Origin: Desulfocurvus sp.
Lineage (GTDB): Bacteria; Desulfobacterota; Desulfovibrionia; Desulfovibrionales; Desulfovibrionaceae
Assembly (NCBI GenBank): GCA_020692325.1
Contig: JAIMKR010000001.1
Span: 281,794 to 345,793 of the forward strand
Direction of reading: 5' to 3'
Length of the DNA stretch: 64,000 nt
Numbering within the stretch: position 1 is the first letter of the stretch; every line of letters starts with the position of its first letter. Made by a program: the position numbers and the translations under genes. Below the pieces are notes generated by a model that was not told where the DNA came from, did not search any database, and saw nothing but the letters and a program-made list of their open reading frames with translations. Positions 8,655-17,225 of this stretch are shown piece after piece.

Positions 8655-9968
8655 ATGCCTTGCCGAATTCTCCGCGTTCCCGACGACATGGACGCAGCCG
8701 GCCTGCTTGGCTGGCTCTCCGGACGTCGCAACCCCGGGAACGACATCACCACAACCGTGCGTGAGATCCTCGCCGCCGTCAAAAAGGACGGCGACAAGGC
8801 CCTGCGCGCCTACACCAGAAAGTTCGACGCACCCGACCTGCCCGCGCGCTTCCGCGTGGCCGAGAAGGACATCAAGGGCGCGCTCGCCAAAATCCCGGCC
8901 GAGGACGTGGCCATCCTGCGCGAGGCCATCGCCCGCGTACGCGACTTCCACGCCCGGCAGGTCGAGCAGAGCTGGTGGACCACCAGCCCCGACGGCACCA
9001 TCCTGGGCCAGATGGTCCACCCCGTGGACCGCGTGGGGCTATACGTCCCCGGCGGACGCGGCGGCGAGACCCCGCTGCTGTCCAGCCTCATCATGAACGC
9101 GGTGCCCGCCCAGGTGGCCGGCGTCAAGGACATCGCCGTCATCTCGCCCCCACGGCGCGACTCCAGTCTCAACCCGTACATTCTGGCCACGGCCGCCCTG
9201 CTCGGCGTCACCGAGGTGCACCGCGCCGGCAGCGCCTGGGGCATCGCCGCCCTGGCGTACGGCACCGGCAGCATCCGCCCCTGCGACGTCATCGCCGGAC
9301 CGGGCAACATTTTCGTGGCCACGGCCAAGGCCCTGCTTGTGGGCGAAGTCGGCATCGACATGATCGCCGGCCCCAGCGAAATCTGCATCCTGGCCGACGG
9401 TTCCGCCAATCCCGAATACATCGCCGCCGACATGCTCTCCCAGGCCGAGCACGATCCCCTGGCCGCCGCCCTGTGCATCACCCCCAGCCGGCAGCTGGCC
9501 GAGGCCGCGCGCCAGTGTCTGGAAAAACAGCTCGATCCTCTGCCGCGCCGGGAGCTGGCCGCCAAATCCCTCAAGGACTGGGGCGGCATCCTCGTCGTAC
9601 GCGACCTGGAAGAGGCCGTGGAACTGGTGAACAAGATCGCGCCAGAGCACCTGGAGCTGGCCGTGGCCGAGCCCTTCGCCCTGCTGGGCAAGATCCGCAA
9701 CGCCGGGGCCATCTTCCTGGGCCACCACTGCCCGGAACCCGTGGGCGATTACTTCGCCGGGCCCAACCACGTGCTGCCCACTCTGGGCACAGCGCGCTTC
9801 TCCTCGGCCCTGTCCGTGCAGACCTTCTGCAAGAAGTCCAGCATCATCGCCGCATCGCCGGCGTTTCTCGCGCAGCACTGCGGCAAAATCGCCCGGCTGG
9901 CCCGTCTCGAAGGTCTGGAGGCCCACGCCAGAAGCGTGGAAATCCGCCAGTCATCGCTCACAAAATAA
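8655..9968 (+). CDS. hisD: Histidinol dehydrogenase
   Basis: Catalyses the last two steps of histidine synthesis, oxidising L-histidinol to L-histidine with NAD and zinc. The 437-residue product has the family length. Recognisable blocks include the WGIAALAYGTG stretch, the IAGPGNIFVATAKALL segment and the catalytic Glu-His region NKIAPEHLELAV near residues 330-341, followed by the GPNHVLPT motif. The start at 8655 follows a GAGG ribosome site; the frame is open 48 bases further upstream but that extension has no similarity. It leads a run that continues with purC 18 bases later. Confidence 0.95.
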   Translation: MPCRILRVPDDMDAAGLLGWLSGRRNPGNDITTTVREILAAVKKDGDKALRAYTRKFDAPDLPARFRVAEKDIKGALAKIPAEDVAILREAIARVRDFHARQVEQSWWTTSPDGTILGQMVHPVDRVGLYVPGGRGGETPLLSSLIMNAVPAQVAGVKDIAVISPPRRDSSLNPYILATAALLGVTEVHRAGSAWGIAALAYGTGSIRPCDVIAGPGNIFVATAKALLVGEVGIDMIAGPSEICILADGSANPEYIAADMLSQAEHDPLAAALCITPSRQLAEAARQCLEKQLDPLPRRELAAKSLKDWGGILVVRDLEEAVELVNKIAPEHLELAVAEPFALLGKIRNAGAIFLGHHCPEPVGDYFAGPNHVLPTLGTARFSSALSVQTFCKKSSIIAASPAFLAQHCGKIARLARLEGLEAHARSVEIRQSSLTK

Positions 9969-9986
9969 CGACACCGGAGCTTCACC

Positions 9987-10895
9987 ATGCAATGCGTCTC
10001 CCGCACTGATCTCAAGGAATTCCCCCTCGTCTCCCGCGGCAAGGTGCGCGACATCTACGCCGTCGGCCCGGACAGCCTGCTCATCGTCACCACCGACCGT
10101 ATTTCCGCCTTCGACGTCATCATGGACGACCCCATTCCGCACAAGGGCGTCGTGCTCAACCAGATCACCCTCTTCTGGATGGAGAAGTTCGCCGACATGG
10201 TGCGGAACCATCTGCTCGCCACGGACGTGCGCGATTTCCCCGCCGCGCTCAAACCGCACGCCGACCTGCTGGAAGGCCGCGCCGTGCTCGTGCGCAAGGC
10301 CAAGCCCCTGCCCATCGAGTGCATCGTGCGCGGGTACATCACCGGCTCCGGCTGGAAGGACTACCTCAAGAGCGGAAGCGTGTGCGGCCACAAGCTGCCC
10401 GCCGGCCTGCGCGAAAGCGAAAAGCTGGAGAAGCCGTTGTTCACCCCCTCCACCAAGGCGGAGCTGGGCAACCACGACGAGAACATCCCCGTGGCCGAGG
10501 CAATGCGGCTGGCCGGCGAGGACATCGCCAAGCAGGCGCAGGACCTCACCATCGGCATCTACTCCCGCGCGCGCGACTACGCAGCGGAACGCGGCATCAT
10601 CATCGCCGACACCAAATTCGAATTCGGCTTGGTGAACGAGAACGGCAAAAACAAGCTCATCCTCATCGACGAGGTGCTGACCCCGGACTCCTCGCGCTTC
10701 TGGCCCATGAGCGACTACGCCCCCGGCCGCGGTCAGATGAGCTTCGATAAGCAGTTCCTGCGCGACTGGCTGGAGAAGATCAAGTTCAACAAGCAGCCGC
10801 CCGCGCCCAAAATCCCGCAGGACATCATCGACCAGACCCGCGCCAAGTACCTCGACGCCTACCGTCTGCTCACCGGTAAGTCGCTGAACGTATAG
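9987..10895 (+). CDS. purC: Phosphoribosylaminoimidazole-succinocarboxamide synthase
   Basis: Purine biosynthesis enzyme that ligates aspartate to CAIR using ATP. The 302-residue product matches the longer form of the family. Conserved blocks are SRGKVRDIYAV near 17-27, the TDRISAFDVIM segment, IECVVRGY-like IECIVRGYITGSGWKDY, and FEFGLVNENGKNKLILIDEVLTPDSSRFW with the ATP/Mg-binding acidic residues. CGGAG lies before the ATG. A small membrane-protein gene starts only nine bases after the stop. Confidence 0.95.
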   Translation: MQCVSRTDLKEFPLVSRGKVRDIYAVGPDSLLIVTTDRISAFDVIMDDPIPHKGVVLNQITLFWMEKFADMVRNHLLATDVRDFPAALKPHADLLEGRAVLVRKAKPLPIECIVRGYITGSGWKDYLKSGSVCGHKLPAGLRESEKLEKPLFTPSTKAELGNHDENIPVAEAMRLAGEDIAKQAQDLTIGIYSRARDYAAERGIIIADTKFEFGLVNENGKNKLILIDEVLTPDSSRFWPMSDYAPGRGQMSFDKQFLRDWLEKIKFNKQPPAPKIPQDIIDQTRAKYLDAYRLLTGKSLNV

Positions 10896-10904
10896 GGAAT
10901 CCGC

Positions 10905-11051
10905 ATGGACTGGAACTGGCTCGTCCTCGTGGTCATCGTCGTGGGCTGGGTCGCGCTCTCGCGGCTCGCGCCCGGCGGGGGCTGAGGCGCAAAGAGGCAG
11001 TGCGGCTGGACGCCGCCCGCTGACAAGAAGAAGCCCAAGGACAAAAGGTAG
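10905..11051 (+). CDS. Candidate 48-residue membrane selenoprotein (in-frame TGA at 10983-10985)
   Basis: Starting nine bases after purC, the frame encodes 26 residues (MDWNWLVLVVIVVGWVALSR then LAPGGG) with one hydrophobic span, then TGA, then 21 more codons (GAKRQCGWTPPADKKKPKDK R) ending at TAG 11049-11051. Three observations favour reading through TGA as selenocysteine. Eighteen of the 21 downstream codons end in G or C, as in neighbouring genes. A stem-loop resembling a bacterial SECIS follows the TGA. The TAG lies eight bases before the next ATG, giving normal operon spacing, whereas stopping at TGA leaves a 74-base gap. The motif would be GGGUG with a cysteine six residues later and a basic tail. 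If TGA is a stop, the product is a 26-residue membrane peptide (10905-10985). No family is recognised. Confidence 0.55.
10983..11022 (+). promoter_or_regulatory. SECIS-like stem-loop immediately after in-frame TGA
   Basis: Twelve bases after the TGA a hairpin forms: CAGU (10998-11001) and GCGGC (11002-11006) pair with GCCGC (11012-11016) and GCUG (11019-11022), with a two-base CC bulge. The apical loop is UGGAC (11007-11011). The 21-base distance from TGA to the loop and a G within the first two loop bases fit the published general pattern for bacterial SECIS elements, which SelB recognises. This is a hand fold only. Confidence 0.5.
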
Positions 11052-11059
11052 GCGACGCC

Positions 11060-11236
11060 ATGCTTGAATCAATCGCGCTTGCGACGGCCATCGGCGGAGC
11101 CGCCTACGTGGTCTTCCGGTTCGTGCCGCCACACATGGGGGGCTTCGGCGAAGAGGGAGCGGCTGCGCCCGCCAGGGAGACGGACGCAAGGCCGGAGAGG
11201 CCAGCCGAGCTTGACAGCCCGAAACGCAACACGTAA
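11060..11236 (+). CDS. Small membrane protein, unknown function (58 aa)
   Basis: A 58-residue frame with AGGTAGG upstream of its ATG. Residues 1-25 (MLESIALATAIGGAAYVVFR...) form one hydrophobic segment; the rest is a charged, proline- and glutamate-rich tail ending PKRNT. It sits between the candidate selenoprotein gene and rpsF in a tightly packed run. I do not recognise the family. Coding-like third-position composition and operon spacing support it being real. Confidence 0.55.
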   Translation: MLESIALATAIGGAAYVVFRFVPPHMGGFGEEGAAAPARETDARPERPAELDSPKRNT

Positions 11237-11298
11237 GAGCACCTGTCTACCTTGCTCCTCCCCCTGCGGGAAGGGGCCAAAGACCGAAAGGAGATCAC

Positions 11299-11628
11299 AT
11301 GCTGAACCACTACGAGACTCTTGTGCTCATGAGTCCGGAGATGGGCGAGGAGAACCGCAAGGAGATCATCGCCACCCTTTCCGGCATCATCGAGCGCGAC
11401 GGCGGCCAGGTGGGCCTCATCGATGACTGGGGCATCCGCACCCTCGCCTACGCCGTGCGCAAGCAGACCCGCGGCCACTACGTGCGCTTCGACTTCACCG
11501 CCCCCGGCACCGCCGTGGCGGAATTCGAGCGCAACATCCGCATTACCGACGGCCTGTTCAAGTTCGTCACCGTTCGTCTGGACGGCGCCGCTGCTGCCGA
11601 GGCCGCTCCCAGCACCGAGGAGGCCTAA
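11299..11628 (+). CDS. rpsF: 30S ribosomal protein S6
   Basis: Small-subunit ribosomal protein that pairs with S18 on the platform. The 109-residue product begins MLNHYETLVLMSPEM and contains DWGIRTLAYAVRKQTRGHYV and FERNIRITDGLFKFVTVRLD, the typical S6 blocks. AAAGGAGAT precedes the ATG. It begins the conserved rpsF-rpsR-rplI order, four bases before rpsR. The 62 bases upstream include a short C-run/G-run that could fold as CCCC/GGGG; whether it takes part in S6-S18 leader control is unknown. Confidence 0.96.
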   Translation: MLNHYETLVLMSPEMGEENRKEIIATLSGIIERDGGQVGLIDDWGIRTLAYAVRKQTRGHYVRFDFTAPGTAVAEFERNIRITDGLFKFVTVRLDGAAAAEAAPSTEEA

Positions 11629-11631
11629 GCC

Positions 11632-11892
11632 ATGGCGTTCCGCAAAAAGTTCACCCCCAAGAGGAAGTTCTGCCGTTTCTGCGCCGACAAGAACCTGCCG
11701 CTGGACTACAAGCGCCCGGACATCCTGCGCGACTACGTGACCGAGCGCGGCAAGATCATCGCCCGCCGCATCACCGGCACCTGCGCCAAGCACCAGCGCC
11801 GGCTCACCGTCGAGATCAAGCGCGCCAGGCAGATGGCGTTGTTGTTCTACACCACCGTGCATAGCACGGAAGTCAAGAAGAAGACCGTCTAG
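11632..11892 (+). CDS. rpsR: 30S ribosomal protein S18
   Basis: The 86-residue small-subunit protein shows [27 protein letters not shown]-type sequence followed by [26 protein letters not shown], both diagnostic for S18. It keeps a CxxC pair in its N-terminal part (FCRFC). It starts four bases after rpsF and its stop codon overlaps the strong AGGAGG of rplI. Confidence 0.96.
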   Translation: MAFRKKFTPKRKFCRFCADKNLPLDYKRPDILRDYVTERGKIIARRITGTCAKHQRRLTVEIKRARQMALLFYTTVHSTEVKKKTV

Positions 11893-11901
11893 GAGGCCGC
11901 A

Positions 11902-12393
11902 ATGACGATGAAACTCATTTTGCGCGCCGACGTTGATAACCTTGGGCGCCTCGGAGACGTGGTCTCCGTGAAGCCGGGGTTCGGTCGCAACTATTTGATT
12001 CCCCAGGGTCTGGGTATGGTCGCCACCGAGGCCAACCAGAAGCAGTTCGAACTTGAGCACAAGAAGCTGGCCGCCAAGGCCGACGGTCTGCGCGCCGAGG
12101 CCACCGCCTTGGCCGAGAAGATCGCCGCCGCCGCCGTGGTGCTCGCGGTGCGCGTGGGCGAGGGAGACAAGCTCTACGGCTCCGTCACCGCGCACAACGT
12201 GGCCGCCGCGCTCGCCGAGCAGGGCGTCGAGATCGACCGCCGGAAAATCGAGATGCCCGACGCCATTCGCGCCCTTGGCGAGTACACCGTCGTGATCCGT
12301 CTGCACCCGGACGTTCACGCCGAACTCAAACTCCGCGTGATCAAGTATGGCCAGCCGGAATCCGAGCCAGAGCAGCAGCCCGCTGCGGAATAG
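11902..12393 (+). CDS. rplI: 50S ribosomal protein L9
   Basis: Large-subunit protein L9, 163 residues, with the N-terminal 23S rRNA-binding lobe (LGRLGDVVSVKPGFGRNYLIPQGLG near 15-39), a long connecting helix and the C-terminal lobe (LYGSVTAHNVAAAL; ALGEYTVVIRLHPDV). AGGAGG at 11891-11896 precedes two in-frame ATGs; the second, at 11908, starts MKLILRAD as most L9 proteins do and may be the true start. The C terminus is a short Glu/Gln-rich tail that overlaps the start of dnaB. Confidence 0.95.
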   Translation: MTMKLILRADVDNLGRLGDVVSVKPGFGRNYLIPQGLGMVATEANQKQFELEHKKLAAKADGLRAEATALAEKIAAAAVVLAVRVGEGDKLYGSVTAHNVAAALAEQGVEIDRRKIEMPDAIRALGEYTVVIRLHPDVHAELKLRVIKYGQPESEPEQQPAAE

Positions 12394-13801
12394 CCGCGGC
12401 GACAGGGAAGATGGCGCGGAGGCCCTGGAACGGGCCTCCGCCGCTCTCTCGCGTAATGTCCCCCCCCAGAACCTGGAAGCCGAACAGGCGGTTCTCGGGG
12501 GGGTTTTTCTGCGCAATTCGCTGTTCCACTCCCTGGTGGACATCATCCGCAGCGAGGACTTCTACTCCCCCGCGCACAGGATCATCTTCCGCACCTTCGA
12601 GGATCTCTACTCCAAGAACGTGCCCGTGGACCTCATCACCGTCACGGAGCAGCTGACCCAGAACCAGCAGCTCGACGCCGTGGGCGGTCCGGTCTATCTG
12701 GCGGAATTGGCCAGCTCGCCGGTCAGCGCGGCCAACGCCCTGCACCACGCCGCCATCGTGCGCGACAAGGCCATCAGCCGCCGGCTCATCGAGGCCGCCA
12801 GCGAGATCATCGGCAACTGCTACGACTCCAAGGATGTGGAAGGCCTGCTCGATCAAAGCGAACAGACCATTTTCCAGATCTCGGACGTGCGCTCCAAGAC
12901 CACGATTCACACCGGCAAGGAGCTGGTGGACCGCGTGTTCAAGGAGCTGGAAAAGCGCGTGGGCAGGCAGGCCCTGGTCACCGGCATCACCACCGGTTAC
13001 GAGAAGCTCGACGAGATGACCGCCGGCATGCAGAACTCCGACCTCATCATCGTCGCCGCACGCCCATCCATGGGCAAAACAGCCTTCGCGCTCAACATGG
13101 CCCTCAACGCCGCCACCAAGGGCGAAACGCCCACACCCACCGCCGTGTTCTCGCTCGAAATGTCCATGGATCAGATCATGATGCGCATTCTCTGCTGCCA
13201 GGCGCGCGTTGACCTCGTGAACCTCCGGCGCGGCAGCATCGACGACCAGGACTGGGCCAAGCTCTACGACGCCGCCAACATCATTTCCAACGCGCCCATC
13301 TTCGTGGACGACACGCCGGCGCTGTCCACCATGGAGCTGCGCGCGCGCTGCCGCCGCCTCAAGGCCGAGCACAACCTCGGGCTCGTGGTGGTGGACTACC
13401 TGCAGCTCATGCGCGCCAGCCGCGACATCGACTCGCGCGAGCAGGAGATTTCCGACATTTCCCGCAACCTGAAGGCCCTGGCCAAGGAACTGAACATCCC
13501 GGTCATCGCGCTCTCGCAGCTCAACCGCAAGGTTGAGGAACGCAGCGACAAGCGCCCCATGCTCTCGGACCTGCGCGAGTCCGGCGCCATCGAGCAGGAC
13601 GCCGACGTCATCATGTTCATCTACCGCGACGAGGTCTACAACAAGGAAAAGACCCACAAGCCGAACATCGCCGAGATCATCATCGGCAAGCAGCGCAACG
13701 GCCCCGTGGGCGACGTGGAGCTGTACTTCAAAAAGCAGTACAGCCGGTTTGAAAATCTGAACACTTTGGCATATCCTTCCGAATATTTGCCGAACACGTA
13801 G
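12347..13801 (+). CDS. dnaB: Replicative DNA helicase DnaB
   Basis: Hexameric 5'-3' helicase that drives the replication fork. The 484-residue product has the N-terminal DnaB domain (VPPQNLEAEQAVLGGVFL from about 38) and the RecA-like C-terminal domain with Walker A RPSMGKTAF (about 240-248), FSLEMSMDQIMMR, and Walker B LVVVDYLQLM near 346-355. The only ATG before the conserved region is at 12347, inside the last 47 bases of rplI and without a good ribosome site, so translation is probably coupled to rplI. The first 35 residues are not conserved and a non-ATG start slightly downstream remains possible. Confidence 0.94.
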   Translation: MASRNPSQSSSPLRNSRGDREDGAEALERASAALSRNVPPQNLEAEQAVLGGVFLRNSLFHSLVDIIRSEDFYSPAHRIIFRTFEDLYSKNVPVDLITVTEQLTQNQQLDAVGGPVYLAELASSPVSAANALHHAAIVRDKAISRRLIEAASEIIGNCYDSKDVEGLLDQSEQTIFQISDVRSKTTIHTGKELVDRVFKELEKRVGRQALVTGITTGYEKLDEMTAGMQNSDLIIVAARPSMGKTAFALNMALNAATKGETPTPTAVFSLEMSMDQIMMRILCCQARVDLVNLRRGSIDDQDWAKLYDAANIISNAPIFVDDTPALSTMELRARCRRLKAEHNLGLVVVDYLQLMRASRDIDSREQEISDISRNLKALAKELNIPVIALSQLNRKVEERSDKRPMLSDLRESGAIEQDADVIMFIYRDEVYNKEKTHKPNIAEIIIGKQRNGPVGDVELYFKKQYSRFENLNTLAYPSEYLPNT

Positions 13802-13844
13802 GTTCGGTCCACAAACGTCAGCATACCGCCGTCGAGGGGGAAGC

Positions 13845-15140
13845 ATGTACTACGAAGCCGCAGAAGGCCTGGCCCGGGAGTCGTTGGATAAACTGCAAAC
13901 CGAGCGCCTCAGGCGCGTCGTGGCCACCTGCCTGCGCTCCCCGTTCTATTCCCACCGCCTGGGCGAGCTGAAACTCACCCCTGACGACTTCAACTCCCCG
14001 GACGACATCCGCAAGCTGCCCTTCACCACCAAGCAGGACCTGCGCGACAACTACCCCTATGGTTTTTTGTGCCAGCCCATGGACCAGTACGTGCGCCTGC
14101 ACGCCTCCAGCGGCACCACCGGGACCCCCACCGCCATTTTCTACACCCAGAACGACGTGGACTCCTGGGCCGCGTTGGTGGCCCGCTGCATGTACGGCGT
14201 GGGCCTGCGCAAGGGCGACGTGTTCCAGAACATGAGCGGCTACGGGCTGTTCACCGGTGGTCTGGGCATCCACTACGGCGCGGAGCGCCTGGGCTGCCTC
14301 ACCGTGCCCGCCGGCGCGGGCAACTCCAAGCGCCAGTTGAAGCTGCTCAGCGACTTCCACGTCACCGGCGTGCACATCATCCCCTCCTACGCGCTCTATT
14401 TCTCCGGTTTCCTCAAAAGCGAGGGCGTGGATCCGCACAGCCTCGACTGGCGCATCGCGCTCATCGGCGCGGAGCCGCACACCGAGGAGGCGCGCCGTCG
14501 CATCGAGGAGCTGCTTGGCGTGAAGGCCTACAACTCCTATGGCATGACCGAACTCAACGGTCCTGGCGTGGCCTTCGAGTGCCAGCAGCAGGCCGGCATG
14601 CACGTGTGGGAGGACGCCTACATTCCCGAGATCATCGACCCCAAGACCGGCGAGCACGTGGCCGAGGGCGAGGTGGGCGAGCTGGTCATGACCACCCTGT
14701 GCCGCGAGGGAATGCCGCTTCTGCGCTACCGCACGCGCGACCTCACGCGCTTCATTCCCGGCCCCTGCGCCTGTGGCCGCACGCACCGCCGCATCGACCG
14801 CATTACCGGCCGCGCGGACGACATGCTCATCATCAAGGGCTGCAACATCTACCCCATGCAGATCGAGCAGGCCCTCATGAGCCTGCCGGAGGTGGCGCAC
14901 AACTACCTCATCGAGATCTTCAAGGAGGGCGTGATGGATCAGCTGCGCGTGAAGGTCGAGATCAAAGACGATTACTTCGTGGAGGACATGCGCGTGCTCA
15001 CCGCGCTGCAGAAGAAGATCGCCTCGCGCCTGCGCGACGAGATCCTCGTCACCCCGCGCGTGGAGCTGGTGCAGCACGAGTCCATTCCCAAGAGCGAGGG
15101 GAAGGCCGTGCGCGTGGTGGACCTGCGCGACAAGGAGTAG
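13845..15140 (+). CDS. Phenylacetate-CoA ligase family protein
   Basis: AMP-forming acyl-CoA ligase of the PaaK family, 431 residues. It has the phosphate-binding loop SSGTTGTPT (88-96), the YNSYGMTELNGPG segment, RTRDLTRF and the C-terminal ITGRADDMLIIKG hinge with the catalytic lysine region. The product activates an aryl acid to its CoA thioester; in anaerobes such genes often act with indolepyruvate or other 2-oxoacid oxidoreductases, but none is present here, so the substrate is open. GGGGGAA lies before the ATG. It follows dnaB by 43 bases. Confidence 0.88.
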   Translation: MYYEAAEGLARESLDKLQTERLRRVVATCLRSPFYSHRLGELKLTPDDFNSPDDIRKLPFTTKQDLRDNYPYGFLCQPMDQYVRLHASSGTTGTPTAIFYTQNDVDSWAALVARCMYGVGLRKGDVFQNMSGYGLFTGGLGIHYGAERLGCLTVPAGAGNSKRQLKLLSDFHVTGVHIIPSYALYFSGFLKSEGVDPHSLDWRIALIGAEPHTEEARRRIEELLGVKAYNSYGMTELNGPGVAFECQQQAGMHVWEDAYIPEIIDPKTGEHVAEGEVGELVMTTLCREGMPLLRYRTRDLTRFIPGPCACGRTHRRIDRITGRADDMLIIKGCNIYPMQIEQALMSLPEVAHNYLIEIFKEGVMDQLRVKVEIKDDYFVEDMRVLTALQKKIASRLRDEILVTPRVELVQHESIPKSEGKAVRVVDLRDKE

Positions 15141-15772
15141 CGGGAACGAGCGACGGCCCGTCCGACCGCACCGGCGGTGGATTCGCCGACGGTCTCTCCC
15201 GGTGACACGCCGCGACTTGTCGAGCGACGCCGCGCGCATCCCTGGCGCGGGAGGTGTTGCGGCGCATGTTCCCCGTCCCAGACGGCGGGGTGCGGGGAAT
15301 CCCTTCCGGTTTCCCGACGGCAAGCCCGGAGCTTTCGGCCGGATCGGACCGGAAAAGCCGGGTCTGGTGATCGACGCGACTTGGCGACGGCCGCACGTCC
15401 CACGGGAGCGCCCCGTCGAGGGGGGGACAAATGCGGGAACCGCATTGTTCCCGCTGGTCCTCGACGCCCGATGCGGAAGCCCCTCCTCCGGCCAGCCGGC
15501 CCAGACGGACCTGCGCTTCGCGACAGGCGCGAACGGGGCGCGTTTCTGATCGCGCCCACATCGGACGGGGCGGTCCCCCCCTTGCGGGCCCGGGGCTTGG
15601 CTGCTACTTCGGAGAGCGGTCGCCCTCCGCGCGGAGCGCGCGGCCCGGGGCGCTGGGTTCAGGCGCGCGACCGGCCCGGGAGCAAGACCGGGCGCGGCCG
15701 TATCATCCAAGCTTTCGAGGTTTGTCAGCCAAGGGCCGCGCAGACGGTCGCACAATCAAGGAGCTTTCAAGC
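15141..15772. other. 632-base intergenic region with competing hairpins
   Basis: No convincing gene lies here; several overlapping open frames exist on both strands because the DNA is very GC-rich, but none resembles a protein family. At 15431-15454 two mutually exclusive hairpins can form: ATGCGG-GAA-CCGCAT (15431-15445) and GCGGGAAC-CGCATT-GTTCCCGC (15433-15454). The region may be the leader of threonine synthase. Confidence 0.45.
15433..15454. repeat. Perfect 8-bp inverted repeat in thrC upstream region
   Basis: GCGGGAAC and GTTCCCGC flank a six-base loop; the left arm also pairs in an alternative hairpin at 15431-15445. No T run follows, so it is not a plain terminator. Confidence 0.5.
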
Positions 15773-17212
15773 ATGTCCGACTTCCCCACCTACCGCGGCC
15801 GCATGGAGTACGTCTGTCTGGGCTGCGGCGCGCGTTTCGACATCAGCGAGCTGCACTACACCTGTCCCAGCTGCGGCGGCGTGTTCCTGCTGACCGACAC
15901 CACCTTCGACAGCCTCAAAAAGACCCCCGGCGCCAAATGGCGCGAAATTTTCGATCGCCGCGCGGCCAGCAAGAACCCGGCCCTGCGCGGCGTGTTTCGT
16001 TTTTACGAGCTCATGGCCCCGGTGCTGGAGGAGGAGGACATTCTCTACCTCGGCGAGGGCAACACCCCCATCGTGACGTCCGCCCCCGGCCTGCGCGCCG
16101 AGCTGGGCCTCAACACCGCCTACAAGAACGACGGCCAGAACCCCAGCGCCAGCTTCAAGGACCGGGGCATGGCCTGCGCCTTCAGCTTTCTGAAGCACCT
16201 CATCCGCACCAAGGGCTGGACGGACGTGCTGGCCATCTGCGCCAGCACGGGCGACACGAGCGCCGCGGCCGCGTTGTACGCATCCTACGTGGGGGGAGTC
16301 ATCAAGAGCGCCGTCATCCTGCCCGCCGGCAAGGTGACGCCCCAACAGCTGGCCCAGCCGCTGGGCAGCGGCGCGGTGGTGCTGGAGGTGCCCGGCGTGT
16401 TCGACGACTGCATGAAGGTCGTGGAATATCTGGCCGACAACTACCGCGTGGCCCTGCTCAACTCCAAGAACGCCTGGCGCATCCTCGGCCAGGAGTCCTA
16501 CGCCTTCGAGGTGGCCCAGTGGTACGACTGGGACATGGCCGGGAAATGCGTGTTCATGCCCATCGGCAACGCGGGCAACATCACGGCCGTCATGGGCGGC
16601 TTCCTCAAGCTGCACGCCCTGGGGATCATCGACGCCCTGCCCCGCGTGTTCGGCGTGCAGTCGCACCACGCCGACCCGGTGTACCGCTACTACGCGGCCG
16701 ACGCCGGCACGCGCGAGTTCAAGCCCGTCGCCGTCCGCGCCAGCGTGGCCCAGGCGGCCATGATCGGCAACCCGGTGTCCTTCCCGCGTGTCAAATATTT
16801 CGCCGAGAAGTTTGAAGCCATCGGCGGCGAGCGCTCCTTCCAGGTCATTCAGGTGACGGAGCAGCAGATCATGGACTCCATGATCCAGGCCAACCGTCAC
16901 GGACACATCGCCTGCACCCAGGGCGGCGAATGTCTGGCCGGGGCCAAACGCGCCAAGGAGCTCGGTCTTGTCTCCCCGAAGGAGACGCTGGTGCTCGACG
17001 CCACGGCGCACCACCTCAAGTTCATCGGCTTCCAGGACATGTACTTCAGCAACACCTTCCCGCCCGAATTCGGCGTCACGCCCGATCCCGCCCTGTCCAA
17101 CCGGCCGGAGCAGGTCATCACCGCCGAGGACAAGAAACGCCTCGACGCGCCGGACTACGTGCGTCAGGCCGCGCAAAACGTGGTGGCCCGGCTGGGCCTG
17201 GCCAGGAAATAG
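15773..17212 (+). CDS. thrC: Threonine synthase
   Basis: PLP enzyme converting O-phosphohomoserine to threonine. The 479-residue product has an N-terminal zinc-ribbon-like pair (C15, C18, C31, C34) and the PLP lysine K129 in NPSASFKDRGM. Further family blocks are CASTGDTSAAAALYASY and ILPAGKVTPQQLAQP, and the phosphate-binding MPIGNAGNITAVMGG. The start at 15773 has AAGGAG upstream; the open frame extends 342 bases further into the intergenic region without similarity. The next gene, a TlyA-type methylase, starts 13 bases after the stop. Confidence 0.93.
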   Translation: MSDFPTYRGRMEYVCLGCGARFDISELHYTCPSCGGVFLLTDTTFDSLKKTPGAKWREIFDRRAASKNPALRGVFRFYELMAPVLEEEDILYLGEGNTPIVTSAPGLRAELGLNTAYKNDGQNPSASFKDRGMACAFSFLKHLIRTKGWTDVLAICASTGDTSAAAALYASYVGGVIKSAVILPAGKVTPQQLAQPLGSGAVVLEVPGVFDDCMKVVEYLADNYRVALLNSKNAWRILGQESYAFEVAQWYDWDMAGKCVFMPIGNAGNITAVMGGFLKLHALGIIDALPRVFGVQSHHADPVYRYYAADAGTREFKPVAVRASVAQAAMIGNPVSFPRVKYFAEKFEAIGGERSFQVIQVTEQQIMDSMIQANRHGHIACTQGGECLAGAKRAKELGLVSPKETLVLDATAHHLKFIGFQDMYFSNTFPPEFGVTPDPALSNRPEQVITAEDKKRLDAPDYVRQAAQNVVARLGLARK

Positions 17213-17225
17213 GCCCGGAGGCCCC

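Noticed and set aside
15177-15893. Long overlapping frames between the CoA ligase and thrC
   Set aside because: No similarity, no good ribosome site, frames on both strands compete; explained by GC-rich sequence lacking stops.
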